Assembly: GCF_900103645.1 (NCBI RefSeq)
Contig: NZ_FNHP01000008.1
Span: 62,001-126,000, forward strand
Source of the DNA: Oryzisolibacter propanilivorax
GTDB lineage: Bacteria > Pseudomonadota > Gammaproteobacteria > Burkholderiales > Burkholderiaceae_C
Length of the DNA: 64,000 bases
Reading direction: 5' to 3'
The notes beneath the pieces are model-generated. The model was not told where the DNA came from. It did not search any database and saw only the letters and a list, made by a program, of their open reading frames with translations. Positions 24,827 through 33,572 of this stretch are shown one piece after another. How positions within the stretch are numbered: position 1 is the first letter of the stretch; each line of letters begins with the position of its first letter. Position numbers and translations under genes: made by a program.

Positions 24827-26407
24827 ATGGCAACCTCCCGCATCCTCGGCCCCGACGGCCAGCCCATCCCCATGCCCGAGCTGCGTGAGCCGCAGACCTC
24901 GCGCCTGCTGCATCTGCAGCGCGAGCTGCAGATGCACCCCACGCGCGGCCTGACCCCCTCGTGCCTGGCCCGCATCCTGGACGCGGCCGAAGCCGGCGAC
25001 CTGGTCGCCCAGTTCGAGCTGTTCGAGGACATGGAGGAAAAAGACGGCCACATCGCCGCCGAGATGGGCAAGCGCCGCCGCGCCTGCGTGCTCGACTGGG
25101 ACGTGGTGCCGCCCGAGGGCGCCGACGCGGCCGAGAAGAAAATAGCCGCGCAGCTCGGCGAGCTGCTCATGGAAGTGCCCGACCTTGAGGACATGGTCTT
25201 CGACCTCACGGACGCCATTGGCAAGGGCTACGCCTGCCTGGAAATCGAGTGGCACCAGGTCGAGCGCCTGTGGGTGCCCAAGACCATCACGCACCGCCCG
25301 CAGTCCTGGTTCACGCTGCACCGCGGCTACCGCCAGGAGCTGCGCCTGCGCAGCGGCGCGGTGGTGGACGGCATCCTGGGCGAGCCGCTCACGCCATTCG
25401 GCTGGATCACCCACCTGCACAAGGCCAAGAGCGGCTACCTGGAGCGCGCCGCGCTGTTTCGCCAGCTGGTGTGGACCTACCTGTTCAAGAACTACAGCGT
25501 GGGCGACTTGGCCGAGTTCCTGGAGCTGATCGGCGTGCTGCGCCTGGGGAAGTACCCGCCCAACGCCAGCGACAGGGAAAAGGCCACGCTGCTGCGCGCG
25601 CTCTCGGCCATCGGCCACAGCGCCAGCGGCATCATTCCCGAGGGCATGCTGATCGAGTTCCACGACGTGGCCCCGGGCGACCCCAAGGCCTTCACCGCCA
25701 TGATCGAGTGGTGCGAGCGCAACCAGTCCAAGGTCATCCTCGGCGGCACACTCACCAGCGGCGCCGACGGCCAGGCCAGCACCAACGCCCTGGGCAACGT
25801 GCACAACGAAGTGCGCAAGGACCTGCGCGACGGCGACATCCGCCAGGCCAACGCCACCCTCACGCGCGACCTGGTGCTGGCCGTCGCCTCGCTCAATGGC
25901 CTGGCGCCGCACGGCCTGCGCCGCCTGCCCCAGTTCCGCCTGAAGACCCAAGAGCGCGAGGACCTCACCGCCTTCAGCCAGGGCCTGCCCGCGCTGGTCA
26001 ACCTGGGCGTGCGCCCGCCCGTATGGTGGGTGCACGAGCGCCTGGGTATCCCCACCGCCCAGGGCAACGAGCCGGTGCTCATGCCCGCCCAGGCCCCCGC
26101 CGCCACCTCCGCCGCCTTGACTTCACCCCCTCTCCCCCTGGGAGTGGGCCGGGGTGAGGGCCTGCCCCCGCCCGTGCAGATGCAGCCCCGCCTGGCGGAC
26201 AACCTGGCCCCGGCCGTGGGTGCCTGGATCGACCAGATACGCGAGCTGGTGGCGCGCGCGCAATCGCTCGACGAGATCCGCGACGGCCTGGATGCGCTGC
26301 TGCCCGGCATGACGCTGGACCAGTACGCCGCGGCGATGGCCGTGGCCCTACGCGCCGCGGAAATGGCCGGCCGCTACGAGGTCATGCAAGAGGCGGCGGC
26401 GGGCTGA
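24827..26407 (+). CDS. Portal protein (DUF935 / Mu gp29)
   Basis: The 526-residue protein matches the DUF935 portal family; landmarks include MEEKDGHIAAEMGKRRRAC near residue 68, KTITHRPQSWF near 155, and the conserved TLTSGADGQASTNALGNVHNEV-type stretch (near 305-325). It forms the dodecameric ring through which DNA enters the head. A Pro-rich linker (about residues 420-455) precedes a helical C-terminus. Confidence 0.93.
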   Translation: MATSRILGPDGQPIPMPELREPQTSRLLHLQRELQMHPTRGLTPSCLARILDAAEAGDLVAQFELFEDMEEKDGHIAAEMGKRRRACVLDWDVVPPEGADAAEKKIAAQLGELLMEVPDLEDMVFDLTDAIGKGYACLEIEWHQVERLWVPKTITHRPQSWFTLHRGYRQELRLRSGAVVDGILGEPLTPFGWITHLHKAKSGYLERAALFRQLVWTYLFKNYSVGDLAEFLELIGVLRLGKYPPNASDREKATLLRALSAIGHSASGIIPEGMLIEFHDVAPGDPKAFTAMIEWCERNQSKVILGGTLTSGADGQASTNALGNVHNEVRKDLRDGDIRQANATLTRDLVLAVASLNGLAPHGLRRLPQFRLKTQEREDLTAFSQGLPALVNLGVRPPVWWVHERLGIPTAQGNEPVLMPAQAPAATSAALTSPPLPLGVGRGEGLPPPVQMQPRLADNLAPAVGAWIDQIRELVARAQSLDEIRDGLDALLPGMTLDQYAAAMAVALRAAEMAGRYEVMQEAAAG

Positions 26408-26515
26408 CCGCCACGGCCCGTAGAAGCCGCTGAGTGGCGCCGCGGCCTCCGTTGCCTACGCAAGCCCCCTCGCGGCGCCTGTAAACGTTCATGAACGCCT
26501 TCGCGGCCCAGTTGC

Positions 26516-27760
26516 ATGCCTCTCACCGCCTACGGATCGCTGCCCTTCGCCGAACAGGCGCAATTTTTCCGGCGCAAGCTGAACCTGCCCACCGATGGCT
26601 GGACCGACATCTACACCCGCGAGCACGACTGGGCGTTCGTCGTGGCCGGCGCCAACCGCGACGCCATCGTGGCCGACTTCCGCGCCGCCGTGGACAAGGC
26701 CATCGAGGGCGGCAGCACGCTGGAGGACTTCCGCCGCGACTTCGACCGCATCGTCGCCACGCACGGCTGGGACTACAACGGCGGGCGCAACTGGCGCAGC
26801 CGCGTCCTCTACGGCACCAACCTGGCCACCAGCTACGCGGCCGGGCGCTGGCAGCAGCTGCAGGGCGCGCCGTACTGGCAGTACGAGCACCAGGACTGGG
26901 TGCAGCACCCGCGCGAGCAGCACATCGCCTGGAACGGCCTGGTGCTGGAAAAAGACGATCCCGCCTGGCAGGTCATGTTCCCGCCCAACGGCTGGGGCTG
27001 CCACTGCACGGTGCGGGGCCTGTGGCCGCGCGACCTGGCGCGCCTGGGCAAGGCCGGGCCTGACCAGGCGCCGCAGTTCCAATACGTTGAGCGCACTATC
27101 GGCCAGCGCAGCATCAACGGCCCGCGCACCGTGCGCGTGCCCGAGGGCATCGACCCCGGCTTCGAGTACGCGCCGGGCAGCGCGCGCCTGAGAAGCGCCA
27201 TCCCGCCCGAGCGGCCCGATCCGCCCCTGCCGGGCAGCACCGGCGGCCATGGCCTGTCCAACCGCCGCCCGCCGGACCCGCTGCCGCCGCCGCGCACCTT
27301 GCCGGCCAGCGTGCTGCTGCCCCCAGGGCAGGCGCCCGAGGCGTATGTCTCGCAATTCCTGGGCGCGTTCGGCGCCACACTCGACGCGCCCGCCATCGTG
27401 CGCGATGTGATCGGCGAGCGTGTGGTGGTGGGCAAGGAGCTGTTTCAGGACGCGCGCGGCGAATGGAAAGTCCTCAAGCGCGAACGCGAACGTTATCTGC
27501 CACTGCTGGCCCAGGCGCTGGCCGCGCCTGACGAAATCTGGGCGCGCGTGGAGTGGCTGCATGCCCTGGGCCGCGCTGTTGTGCGCCGCCGCTATCTGGC
27601 GCGCTACGTGATCGAGGGCCAGGAGGGCAACACGCCCGGCCTGGCGGTGTTCGAACTGGGCGCCGATGGCTGGAGCGGTGTCACGGCGTTCCCCGCGGCA
27701 TCGGACGACTACCTGGAGCACGCCCGCATCGGCGTGCGCCTGTACCGCAGGCAGCCATGA
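26516..27760 (+). CDS. MuF head-morphogenesis protein with C-terminal PBECR-like toxin domain
   Basis: A 414-residue protein with two parts. Residues 1-200 are the MuF/SPP1 gp7 minor head protein domain (AGRWQQLQG and the Cys/His stretch GWGCHCTVRGLWPRDL). After a Pro-rich linker (about 225-265), residues 275-414 look like a phage PBECR nuclease-fold domain (FQDARGEWKVLKRERERYLP, then RVEWLH and ALGRAVVRRRYLARYVI). MuF proteins enter the host with DNA, and C-terminal toxin domains of this kind define phage-borne MuF polymorphic toxins. The toxin assignment is from pattern recognition. Confidence 0.83.
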   Translation: MPLTAYGSLPFAEQAQFFRRKLNLPTDGWTDIYTREHDWAFVVAGANRDAIVADFRAAVDKAIEGGSTLEDFRRDFDRIVATHGWDYNGGRNWRSRVLYGTNLATSYAAGRWQQLQGAPYWQYEHQDWVQHPREQHIAWNGLVLEKDDPAWQVMFPPNGWGCHCTVRGLWPRDLARLGKAGPDQAPQFQYVERTIGQRSINGPRTVRVPEGIDPGFEYAPGSARLRSAIPPERPDPPLPGSTGGHGLSNRRPPDPLPPPRTLPASVLLPPGQAPEAYVSQFLGAFGATLDAPAIVRDVIGERVVVGKELFQDARGEWKVLKRERERYLPLLAQALAAPDEIWARVEWLHALGRAVVRRRYLARYVIEGQEGNTPGLAVFELGADGWSGVTAFPAASDDYLEHARIGVRLYRRQP

Positions 27761-27864
27761 AGCAGGCAGCAAAAAGGCCAGCACACCGCCCCATGCTGGC
27801 CCGCCCGGACGTGGGATTGGAGGCGGTGGCGGCCGCTGCCCGTCCGATGGATGAACCATTGTAG
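27757..27864 (+). CDS. Possible 35-residue protein coupled to MuF
   Basis: An ATG overlaps the MuF stop (ATGA) and opens a 35-codon frame (MKQAAKRPAHRPMLARPDVG...) ending just before the virion morphogenesis gene. No family is recognised. The overlap is the only positive sign. If the MuF tail is a toxin, an immunity role is conceivable, but the peptide is short and unstructured. Confidence 0.25.
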   Translation: MKQAAKRPAHRPMLARPDVGLEAVAAAARPMDEPL

Positions 27865-27876
27865 GAACTTTGCCCC

Positions 27877-28437
27877 ATGGCCGGAACCCGCATCACTGCC
27901 ACTGTCGACGACGCCCAGGCCCGCGCCATGCTCGCGCGCCTGGGCGAGCCCGGCACGGCCGACCTCATGCCCCGCCTGGGCGAATACCTGCAGCGCTCCA
28001 CGCAGGAGCGCTTCAGGGCACAGACGGCGCCGGACGGCACGCCCTGGGCGCCCTTGCAGCCGCGCTACGCCCGGCGCAAGAAGTACCACCAGGACAAGGT
28101 GCTCACGCTGCGCGGCTACCTGCGCGGCGGCATCCACTACCAGGTCACCGGGCCCCACACCGTGGACGTGGGCAGCAGCACCAAGTACGCCGCCATCCAC
28201 CAGCTCGGCGGCACCATCGGCCACAACGCCCAGTCGCGCCGCGTGCGCTTTCGCAGCGTCGCCGGCCGCGTGCTGTTCGCCGGGGCCAAACACAAGCGCG
28301 CCGTCACCGAGCGCTGGGTCACGCGCGGCGCCTACCAGGTCGACATCCCCGCGCGCCCCTTCCTGGGCATCAGCGCCGCCGACGACGCGGAGATCCGCGA
28401 AATCATCCTGGACTGGGTCGTGGGCCGCGGCAAATAG
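27877..28437 (+). CDS. Virion morphogenesis protein (Mu gpG-like)
   Basis: The 186-residue protein matches the phage virion morphogenesis (tail completion, Mu G/gp31) family: STQERFRAQTAPDGTPWAPL, HYQVTGPHTVDVGSSTKYAA, and the closing RPFLGISAADDAEIREII. It acts at the head-tail junction. Its stop codon lies within the second 21-bp repeat. Confidence 0.88.
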   Translation: MAGTRITATVDDAQARAMLARLGEPGTADLMPRLGEYLQRSTQERFRAQTAPDGTPWAPLQPRYARRKKYHQDKVLTLRGYLRGGIHYQVTGPHTVDVGSSTKYAAIHQLGGTIGHNAQSRRVRFRSVAGRVLFAGAKHKRAVTERWVTRGAYQVDIPARPFLGISAADDAEIREIILDWVVGRGK

Positions 28438-28456
28438 GGTCCTGGTTCCCAATACA
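28436..28456 (+). promoter_or_regulatory. 21-bp repeat, copy 2 (candidate protease/head late promoter)
   Basis: Identical over 21 bp to 20007-20027. It begins in the stop codon of the gpG-like gene and lies 30 bp upstream of the protease start, exactly where Mu has the PI late promoter. Two identical copies at the equivalents of Plys and PI strongly suggest a common late-activator site. Confidence 0.55.
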
Positions 28457-28485
28457 TCGCACCTGCCGCCGTCGACCATGGCGGC

Positions 28486-29640
28486 ATGCCTTCCCCCAGC
28501 ACCCGCCATAGCGCCGTAGCCATCGCCGCCTGCACCTTTGCCGTGCAGGCGGCTGCCGGCGCGGGGGGCCTGCTGCGCCGGGTGCAGTACTTCCCGGCCG
28601 GGCCGTTTCGCAGCGGCGACACGCGCCCGGACGACGTGCCCGCCTGGCGCATCGATGCCGCCAGCGCGGCGCGCGTCATTGAGCGCTTCAATGCCCGCCT
28701 GGCGCGCAAGCCGCTCGTCATCGACTACGAGCACCAGACCCTGCACAAGGAAAAGAACGGCCAGCCCGCGCCCGCGGCCGGCTGGCCCCGGACCCTGGAG
28801 TGGGTCGAGGGCGAGGGCCTGTTCGGCACCGTGGAGATGACCGCGCGCGCCGCCGCCGCCATCGATGGGCGCGAGTACCTCTACTTCAGCCCCGTCTTCT
28901 CGTACTCCAAGGCCGACGGCACCGTGCTCGAAGTGCTGATGGGCGCGCTCACCAACGACCCCGGCATCCAGGGCATGCAGCCGCTTTCCCTCGTGGCCGC
29001 CGCCACCGCGGCCTTCCTCCCGCCCCCCGACCTTCCACAGGAACCCACCGTGAACCCCTTGCTTAAGGCGCTGCTGGCCGCCCTTGGCCTGCCCGAGTCC
29101 ACCACCGAAGACGCCGCCATCGCTGCGCTGACGGCCCTCGGCCCCCTGCAGCCCCTGCAGGCGCGCGCCGGCGTGGCCAGCGCCGCCTGCGCCGCGCTGC
29201 AGCTGCCCGCAGACGCCACCCCCGAAGCCGTCACCGCCGCCGCCACCAGCCTGCGCGCGGCCCCCGCCGACCCCGCCCGGTTCGTGCCCGTGGAGGCCGT
29301 CTCGGCGCTGCAGGGCCAGATCGCCGCGCTCACCGCGCGCCAGCACGAGGCCGATGTGCACGCGCTGATCCAGCCCGCCCTGGCCGATGGCCGCCTGCTG
29401 CCCGCGCTCGAAGGCTGGGCGCGCGAGCTGGGCAAGAAAGACGTCGCCGCGCTCACCGCCTACCTGGACAGCGCCCAGCCCATCGCCGCCCTCACCGGCA
29501 CGCAAACCGGCGGCCAGCCGCCTGGCGGCACCGCCCGGGGCGACGCACAGCTGTCGCTTGCCGAGCTGGCCGTGTGCACCGCCATGGGCCTGACCCCCGA
29601 GCAATACAAGGCCGGCGCCGCCGCTGCTGCCGCCGCCTGA
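28486..29640 (+). CDS. Prohead protease/scaffold fusion (Mu gpI-like)
   Basis: The 384-residue protein has an N-terminal Mu-I type protease domain (about residues 30-170; PLVIDYEHQTLHKEKNG and YLYFSPVFSYSKADG are conserved landmarks) and an Ala-rich helical C-terminal scaffold. An internal GTG at 29050 with its own ribosome site probably gives the scaffold separately, as in Mu I/Z. It directs head assembly and is degraded on maturation. Confidence 0.87.
   Translation: MPSPSTRHSAVAIAACTFAVQAAAGAGGLLRRVQYFPAGPFRSGDTRPDDVPAWRIDAASAARVIERFNARLARKPLVIDYEHQTLHKEKNGQPAPAAGWPRTLEWVEGEGLFGTVEMTARAAAAIDGREYLYFSPVFSYSKADGTVLEVLMGALTNDPGIQGMQPLSLVAAATAAFLPPPDLPQEPTVNPLLKALLAALGLPESTTEDAAIAALTALGPLQPLQARAGVASAACAALQLPADATPEAVTAAATSLRAAPADPARFVPVEAVSALQGQIAALTARQHEADVHALIQPALADGRLLPALEGWARELGKKDVAALTAYLDSAQPIAALTGTQTGGQPPGGTARGDAQLSLAELAVCTAMGLTPEQYKAGAAAAAAA
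29050..29640 (+). CDS. Internal-start scaffold protein (Mu gpZ-like)
   Basis: A GTG at 29050 in the protease frame is preceded by AGGAA (29039-29043) at 6-bp spacing, right after the protease domain ends. The 196-residue product would be the Ala-rich scaffold alone. Mu makes gpZ from within gene I in the same way. Expression from this start is inferred. Confidence 0.55.
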   Translation: MNPLLKALLAALGLPESTTEDAAIAALTALGPLQPLQARAGVASAACAALQLPADATPEAVTAAATSLRAAPADPARFVPVEAVSALQGQIAALTARQHEADVHALIQPALADGRLLPALEGWARELGKKDVAALTAYLDSAQPIAALTGTQTGGQPPGGTARGDAQLSLAELAVCTAMGLTPEQYKAGAAAAAAA

Positions 29641-29667
29641 TCCCGCCACCCAACCACCACCACAGCC

Positions 29668-30078
29668 ATGGCAGCACTCACCCAAGACCGCAACACCGTG
29701 CGCCGCGACGGCCTGCTCATCGAGCCGCCCGTGGCCGGCGGCGCCCGCATCTTCACCGGCGCGCTGGTCGCCATCAACGCCGCCGGCCTGGCCGTGCCGG
29801 GCAGCACGTCCGCCACGCTCGTGGGCGCGGGCAGCGCCCTGGCCCCGGCCGACAACACGCTGGGCGCGGCCGGCGCGCTGCGCGTGCGCCTGGACCGGCG
29901 CCCCGCGCGCTTCGCCAACAGCGCCGCCGCCGACGCCATCACGCTGGCCGACCTGGGCCGCGACTGCTTCATCGTGGATGACCAGACCGTCGCCAAAACC
30001 AACGGCGCGGGCGCGCGCAGCCGCGCCGGCCGCGTGTTCGACGTGGACGCCGAGGGCGTCTGGGTCGACTTCCGCTGA
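29668..30078 (+). CDS. Head decoration protein (DUF2190-like capsid cement)
   Basis: A 136-residue beta-rich protein. Its GARIFTGALVAINAAGLAVPG and AITLADLGRDCFIVDDQTVA segments match the small capsid-cement family found between scaffold and major capsid genes in B3-like phages. It likely trims the capsid surface and stabilises the head. Confidence 0.75.
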   Translation: MAALTQDRNTVRRDGLLIEPPVAGGARIFTGALVAINAAGLAVPGSTSATLVGAGSALAPADNTLGAAGALRVRLDRRPARFANSAAADAITLADLGRDCFIVDDQTVAKTNGAGARSRAGRVFDVDAEGVWVDFR

Positions 30079-30113
30079 TCCGGCCACGCAGCACAGCAAC
30101 GGAGTTTCACCCC

Positions 30114-31007
30114 ATGCAAATCAACCACAGCAACCTCGCCATCCTCAACCAGGCGTTCAGCGGCGCGTTTCGCGGCGCTTTCTCCCAGGCCGCTCCCATG
30201 TGGAGCCAGGTCGCCACCCTGGTGCCCAGCACCACCAGCGAGCAAAAGTACGGCTGGCTGGGCAAGATCACCAAGTTCCGCGAGTGGATCGGCGAGCGCC
30301 AGGTCCAGAACCTGGCGGTGCATGACTACGCCATCAAGAACAAGACGTTCGAGAACACCGTGGGCGTGGGCCGCGAGGAGATCGAGGACGACCAGTACGG
30401 CATCTACACGCCGGTGATCCAGCAGCTGGGCCAGGACGCGGCGCTGCACCCCGACGAGCTGGTGTTTGGCCTGCTGAACGCTGGCTTTACCACCCCCTGC
30501 TACGACGGCCAGTACTTCTTCGACACCGACCACCCGGTGGGCGCGCCCGGCGCGCAAAAGAGCGCGAGCAACTTCCAGGGCGGCACGGGCACCGCGTGGT
30601 TCCTGCTGGACACCACCAAGGTCATCAAGCCCGTGCTGTACCAAAAGCGCCGCGACTACGCCTTCACGGCCAAGACCAGCCTCACCGACGAGAACGTCTT
30701 CAACCGCAACGAATTCGTCTGGGGCGCGGACGGGCGCGGCAACGCCGGCCTGGGGCTGTGGCAGCTCGCCTACGCCTCGCGCGAGGCCCTCACGGTGCAG
30801 AGCTACGCCGACGCCCGCGCCGCGCACCAGAGCCTGTGCGGCGACAACGGCAAGCCGCTGGTCATCCGCAGCGCCGAGCTGTGGGTGCCGCCCAACCTGG
30901 AGCAGGCGGCGCTGGAAGTGGTGCAGGCCGAGCGCCTGGCGGGCGGCGCCAGCAACGTGATGCGCAACCTCTCCAAGGTCGTGGTGTGCCCCTGGCTCGC
31001 CGCCTGA
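30114..31007 (+). CDS. Major capsid protein (Mu gpT-like)
   Basis: The 297-residue protein matches Mu-like major head subunit gpT, beginning MQINHSNLAILNQAFSGAF. Further landmarks are KITKFREWIGERQVQNLAVH, the FENTVGVGREEIEDDQYGIY segment near residue 82, and a C-terminus ending LSKVVVCPWLAA. HK97 fold by family. A GGAG ribosome site precedes the ATG. Confidence 0.95.
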   Translation: MQINHSNLAILNQAFSGAFRGAFSQAAPMWSQVATLVPSTTSEQKYGWLGKITKFREWIGERQVQNLAVHDYAIKNKTFENTVGVGREEIEDDQYGIYTPVIQQLGQDAALHPDELVFGLLNAGFTTPCYDGQYFFDTDHPVGAPGAQKSASNFQGGTGTAWFLLDTTKVIKPVLYQKRRDYAFTAKTSLTDENVFNRNEFVWGADGRGNAGLGLWQLAYASREALTVQSYADARAAHQSLCGDNGKPLVIRSAELWVPPNLEQAALEVVQAERLAGGASNVMRNLSKVVVCPWLAA

Positions 31008-31037
31008 CCGCAACCCGCCCCGAAGGACCGAACCGAC

Positions 31038-31331
31038 ATGGCCACCCCGAAAACCACCCCCGGCAAGAGCACCGCAGCGCCTGCCGCGCGCCCCCACCAG
31101 GCCGAAGGCGCCGTGCGCCAGATGCTGCAGGTCACGCCCAAGCGCGACGGCTTTCGCCGCGCGGGCCGCGCCTGGCACGGCACCACCCACGTGGGCCTGG
31201 ACGAGCTGACGCCCACGCAGTTCGAGCAGCTCACGCACGAGCCGATGCTGATCACCCAGCTGCTCGAAGTGCCCGCTGACACCGCCGCCGACCTGGCCGG
31301 CGACGACGCGGCAAGCGCCGCCAGCAACTAA
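31038..31331 (+). CDS. FluMu gp35/HI1506-like small head protein
   Basis: The 97-residue protein has a low-complexity N-terminus and a conserved C-terminal part (TPKRDGFRRAGRAWHG, then LDELTPTQFEQLTHEPMLI), typical of the Mu-like HI1506/gp35 family directly after the capsid gene. Probably structural; exact role unknown. Confidence 0.8.
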   Translation: MATPKTTPGKSTAAPAARPHQAEGAVRQMLQVTPKRDGFRRAGRAWHGTTHVGLDELTPTQFEQLTHEPMLITQLLEVPADTAADLAGDDAASAASN

Positions 31332-31349
31332 AAGCGCCACGCCGCTGCC

Positions 31350-31886
31350 ATGACCTACGTCACCACCGCCGAGCTCGCCGAGCGCCCCGGCCCGCGCGAA
31401 ATCGCGCTGCTCGCCACCAGCGACGACGCGCAGACGGTGGACGTGGCCCTCATGGACGCCACGCTGCGCGGCGCCGACCGCGGCGCCTGGCCGCCGGCCG
31501 AACTCGCCCAGGCCGACGCGGCGCTGCGCCGCGTGCAGGACGCCATCGCTGAGGCCGCCGCACTGATCGACGGCTACCTGGCCACGCGCGGCTACGCGCT
31601 GCCGCTGCAGCTCGCGCCCACCAGCACCGGCAAGAGCCTGCTCACCGTGTGGGCGCGCGCCATCGCGCGCTACCTGCTCAACGGCAGCCGCATCACCGAC
31701 GACAGCCGCGACCCCGTGGCGCGCGACTACCGCGACGCTTGCAGGCGCTTGGCCGAGGTCGCGGCCGGCAAGCTCAACCTGGGCGCGGCCGACCCCCAGG
31801 CGCCCGCCAACGCCAGCGGCACCGACGTGCGCTTCGAAGGCAGCGCCCCGGTGTTCGGGCGCGCGCAGCTGCGCCACTTCCACTGA
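31350..31886 (+). CDS. Head-tail connector protein (DUF1320 / Mu gp36)
   Basis: The 178-residue protein matches the DUF1320 family: it begins MTYVTTAELAERPGPREIAL, has the AAALIDGYLATRGYALPL block near residue 72, and then KSLLTVWARAIARYLLN. It forms part of the neck between portal and tail. Confidence 0.88.
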   Translation: MTYVTTAELAERPGPREIALLATSDDAQTVDVALMDATLRGADRGAWPPAELAQADAALRRVQDAIAEAAALIDGYLATRGYALPLQLAPTSTGKSLLTVWARAIARYLLNGSRITDDSRDPVARDYRDACRRLAEVAAGKLNLGAADPQAPANASGTDVRFEGSAPVFGRAQLRHFH

Positions 31887-31891
31887 GCGCC

Positions 31892-32320
31892 ATGTGGTTC
31901 CAGGCCGCCTTGTCCCGCCTGCGTGAGCGCGTGCCAGGCATGCGCCAGATCGAAGGCGTCAGCAGCCTGGCCGATGCCATGCGCGGCGTGCGCGTGGTGC
32001 CGGCGCTGTACCTCGTGCCCTTGAGCGAGCAGGGGCGCGAGCTGGCCCACACCGGCGCGCTGGACCAGCTCGTCGCCGTCACCTTCGGCGTGATTTTTTC
32101 CCTCGACAGCGGCCGCACCGCGATGGGCCTGGATGCCGTGCTCGCCCTGGAGGGCCACCGCCGCCAGGTGCGCCAGGCGCTCGTCGGCTGGGTGCCTGAC
32201 ACGGACACCGGCGAGCCCGTCGTCTTCGCCGGCGGCGAGCTGCTCGACCTGCCCGCCGACAACCGCCTTTGGTGGGCCGACGACTTCCAGCTGACCACGT
32301 ACTACAGGAGCAACCCGTGA
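31892..32320 (+). CDS. Tail terminator-like protein (Mu gp37-like)
   Basis: The 142-residue protein has the pattern of phage tail terminators: ALYLVPLSEQGRELAHTG, then VAVTFGVIFSL, and a C-terminal WWADDFQLTTYYR. It caps the tail tube before joining the head. The start (ATG at 31892) has no strong ribosome site but follows the preceding gene by 5 bp. Confidence 0.75.
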   Translation: MWFQAALSRLRERVPGMRQIEGVSSLADAMRGVRVVPALYLVPLSEQGRELAHTGALDQLVAVTFGVIFSLDSGRTAMGLDAVLALEGHRRQVRQALVGWVPDTDTGEPVVFAGGELLDLPADNRLWWADDFQLTTYYRSNP

Positions 32321-32568
32321 GCAAAGCCCATGCCAAGAACCCGACACCGGCAGCGCAAGAACCCGCGCCGCAGCACACGCCCGCGCCCGCCGCCGCCTCC
32401 GCTGCCGATCCAGGCGCCGCCGTGGTTCAGCCCGCGCCGCCCGCCGCGCCGGCGGACGAGCACCACGGCCGCGGCGGCCTGTACATCCGCTCGCACGGCG
32501 TGCGCACGCTCGTAGAGCGCACCGGCCACAGCGCCACCCCCAGCGCCCCATCCGATCCCCAGGAGTAA
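32317..32568 (+). CDS. Small Pro/Ala-rich phage tail-module protein
   Basis: The 83-residue protein starts at a GTG overlapping the previous stop. Its first half is a disordered Pro/Ala linker; its second half contains GGLYIRSHGVRTLVERTGH. Short proteins of this kind precede the tail tube gene in several B3-like phages. Function unknown. Confidence 0.6.
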   Translation: MSKAHAKNPTPAAQEPAPQHTPAPAAASAADPGAAVVQPAPPAAPADEHHGRGGLYIRSHGVRTLVERTGHSATPSAPSDPQE

Positions 32569-32574
32569 CGCCCC

Positions 32575-33516
32575 ATGGCCCTCGACCCCATCATCCGCCT
32601 GCGCCAGATGGCGCTCATGGCCGCTGTCGAAAGCGCGGCCGGCACCTTCGTGCTGCCCGCCGCCGCCGACGCCCTCGAAGTCGGCAACGTCACCATCACG
32701 CCCACCGAGGGCGAGGAGGTGGAGTACGACATCGTGCGCCCGCACTTCGGCGCCAACGAGTCCGTGCTGGTCACCCGCTACCGCAAGATGGCGTTTCGCG
32801 TCGGCCTGGCCGGCGTGGGCATGGCCGGCAGCCTGCCCGGCTACGCCAAGCTGCTGCGCGGCTGCGGCATGGCCGCCACCAATACCCCGGCGCCCGACCC
32901 CGACCCGCACACGCTGTTCGCCCCGGTGGACGACGCCTTCGAGAGCCTGTCGCTGTACGCCGTGGTCGGGCGCAATGTCTACAAGATGCCCGGCGCCGCC
33001 GGCAACGTGAAGCTGGAAGGCAACGCCCGGCAGCTGCCGTGGCTGAACTTCGAGTTCACCGGCGCCTGGACGCCCGTGGAGACCGTGGGCGCCATGCCGG
33101 CCACCGCGCCCGACTTCCAGCTGCCGCTGGGCGTCAACCAGGCCAACACCCGCGTCAAGCTGGGCGCCAAGCACTGGCCCTGCAACGCCTTCTCCATCGA
33201 CCTGGGCAACACCGTCACCAAGCAGGACCTGACCGAGGTGGACAACACCGAGATCACGGCGCGCGCCAGCACCGGCTCGATCACGATCCGCAACACCCTG
33301 GCCAGCGTACACGACTGGGACGCGCTCATCGGCGCCAAGCTGGCCTTCGAGCTGGTGCACGGCCAGGGCGCCACCAACACGCTCACCGTGGCCGCGCCGC
33401 GCGCACAGATCGGCAAGCCCACCTTCGGCGAGCAAGACGGCGTGCAGATGGTCACGCTGCCGCTGAAGTTCATCCCCAGCCCGGCGGGCAACGACGAGCT
33501 CACGCTGCGCGTCTGA
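32575..33516 (+). CDS. Major tail tube protein
   Basis: The 313-residue protein starts MALDPIIRLRQMALMAAVES and has a beta-rich body (NVTITPTEGEEVEYDIVRPH, later VTLPLKFIPSP), resembling phage tail tube proteins of the B3/D3112-like siphophages. No sheath gene precedes it, so it should form the flexible non-contractile tail. Confidence 0.82.
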   Translation: MALDPIIRLRQMALMAAVESAAGTFVLPAAADALEVGNVTITPTEGEEVEYDIVRPHFGANESVLVTRYRKMAFRVGLAGVGMAGSLPGYAKLLRGCGMAATNTPAPDPDPHTLFAPVDDAFESLSLYAVVGRNVYKMPGAAGNVKLEGNARQLPWLNFEFTGAWTPVETVGAMPATAPDFQLPLGVNQANTRVKLGAKHWPCNAFSIDLGNTVTKQDLTEVDNTEITARASTGSITIRNTLASVHDWDALIGAKLAFELVHGQGATNTLTVAAPRAQIGKPTFGEQDGVQMVTLPLKFIPSPAGNDELTLRV

Positions 33517-33572
33517 CGCCCAAGGTCCGCCCCCCGCACCCGTTTCCACCCATCGCAAAGGATTTCCCCTCC

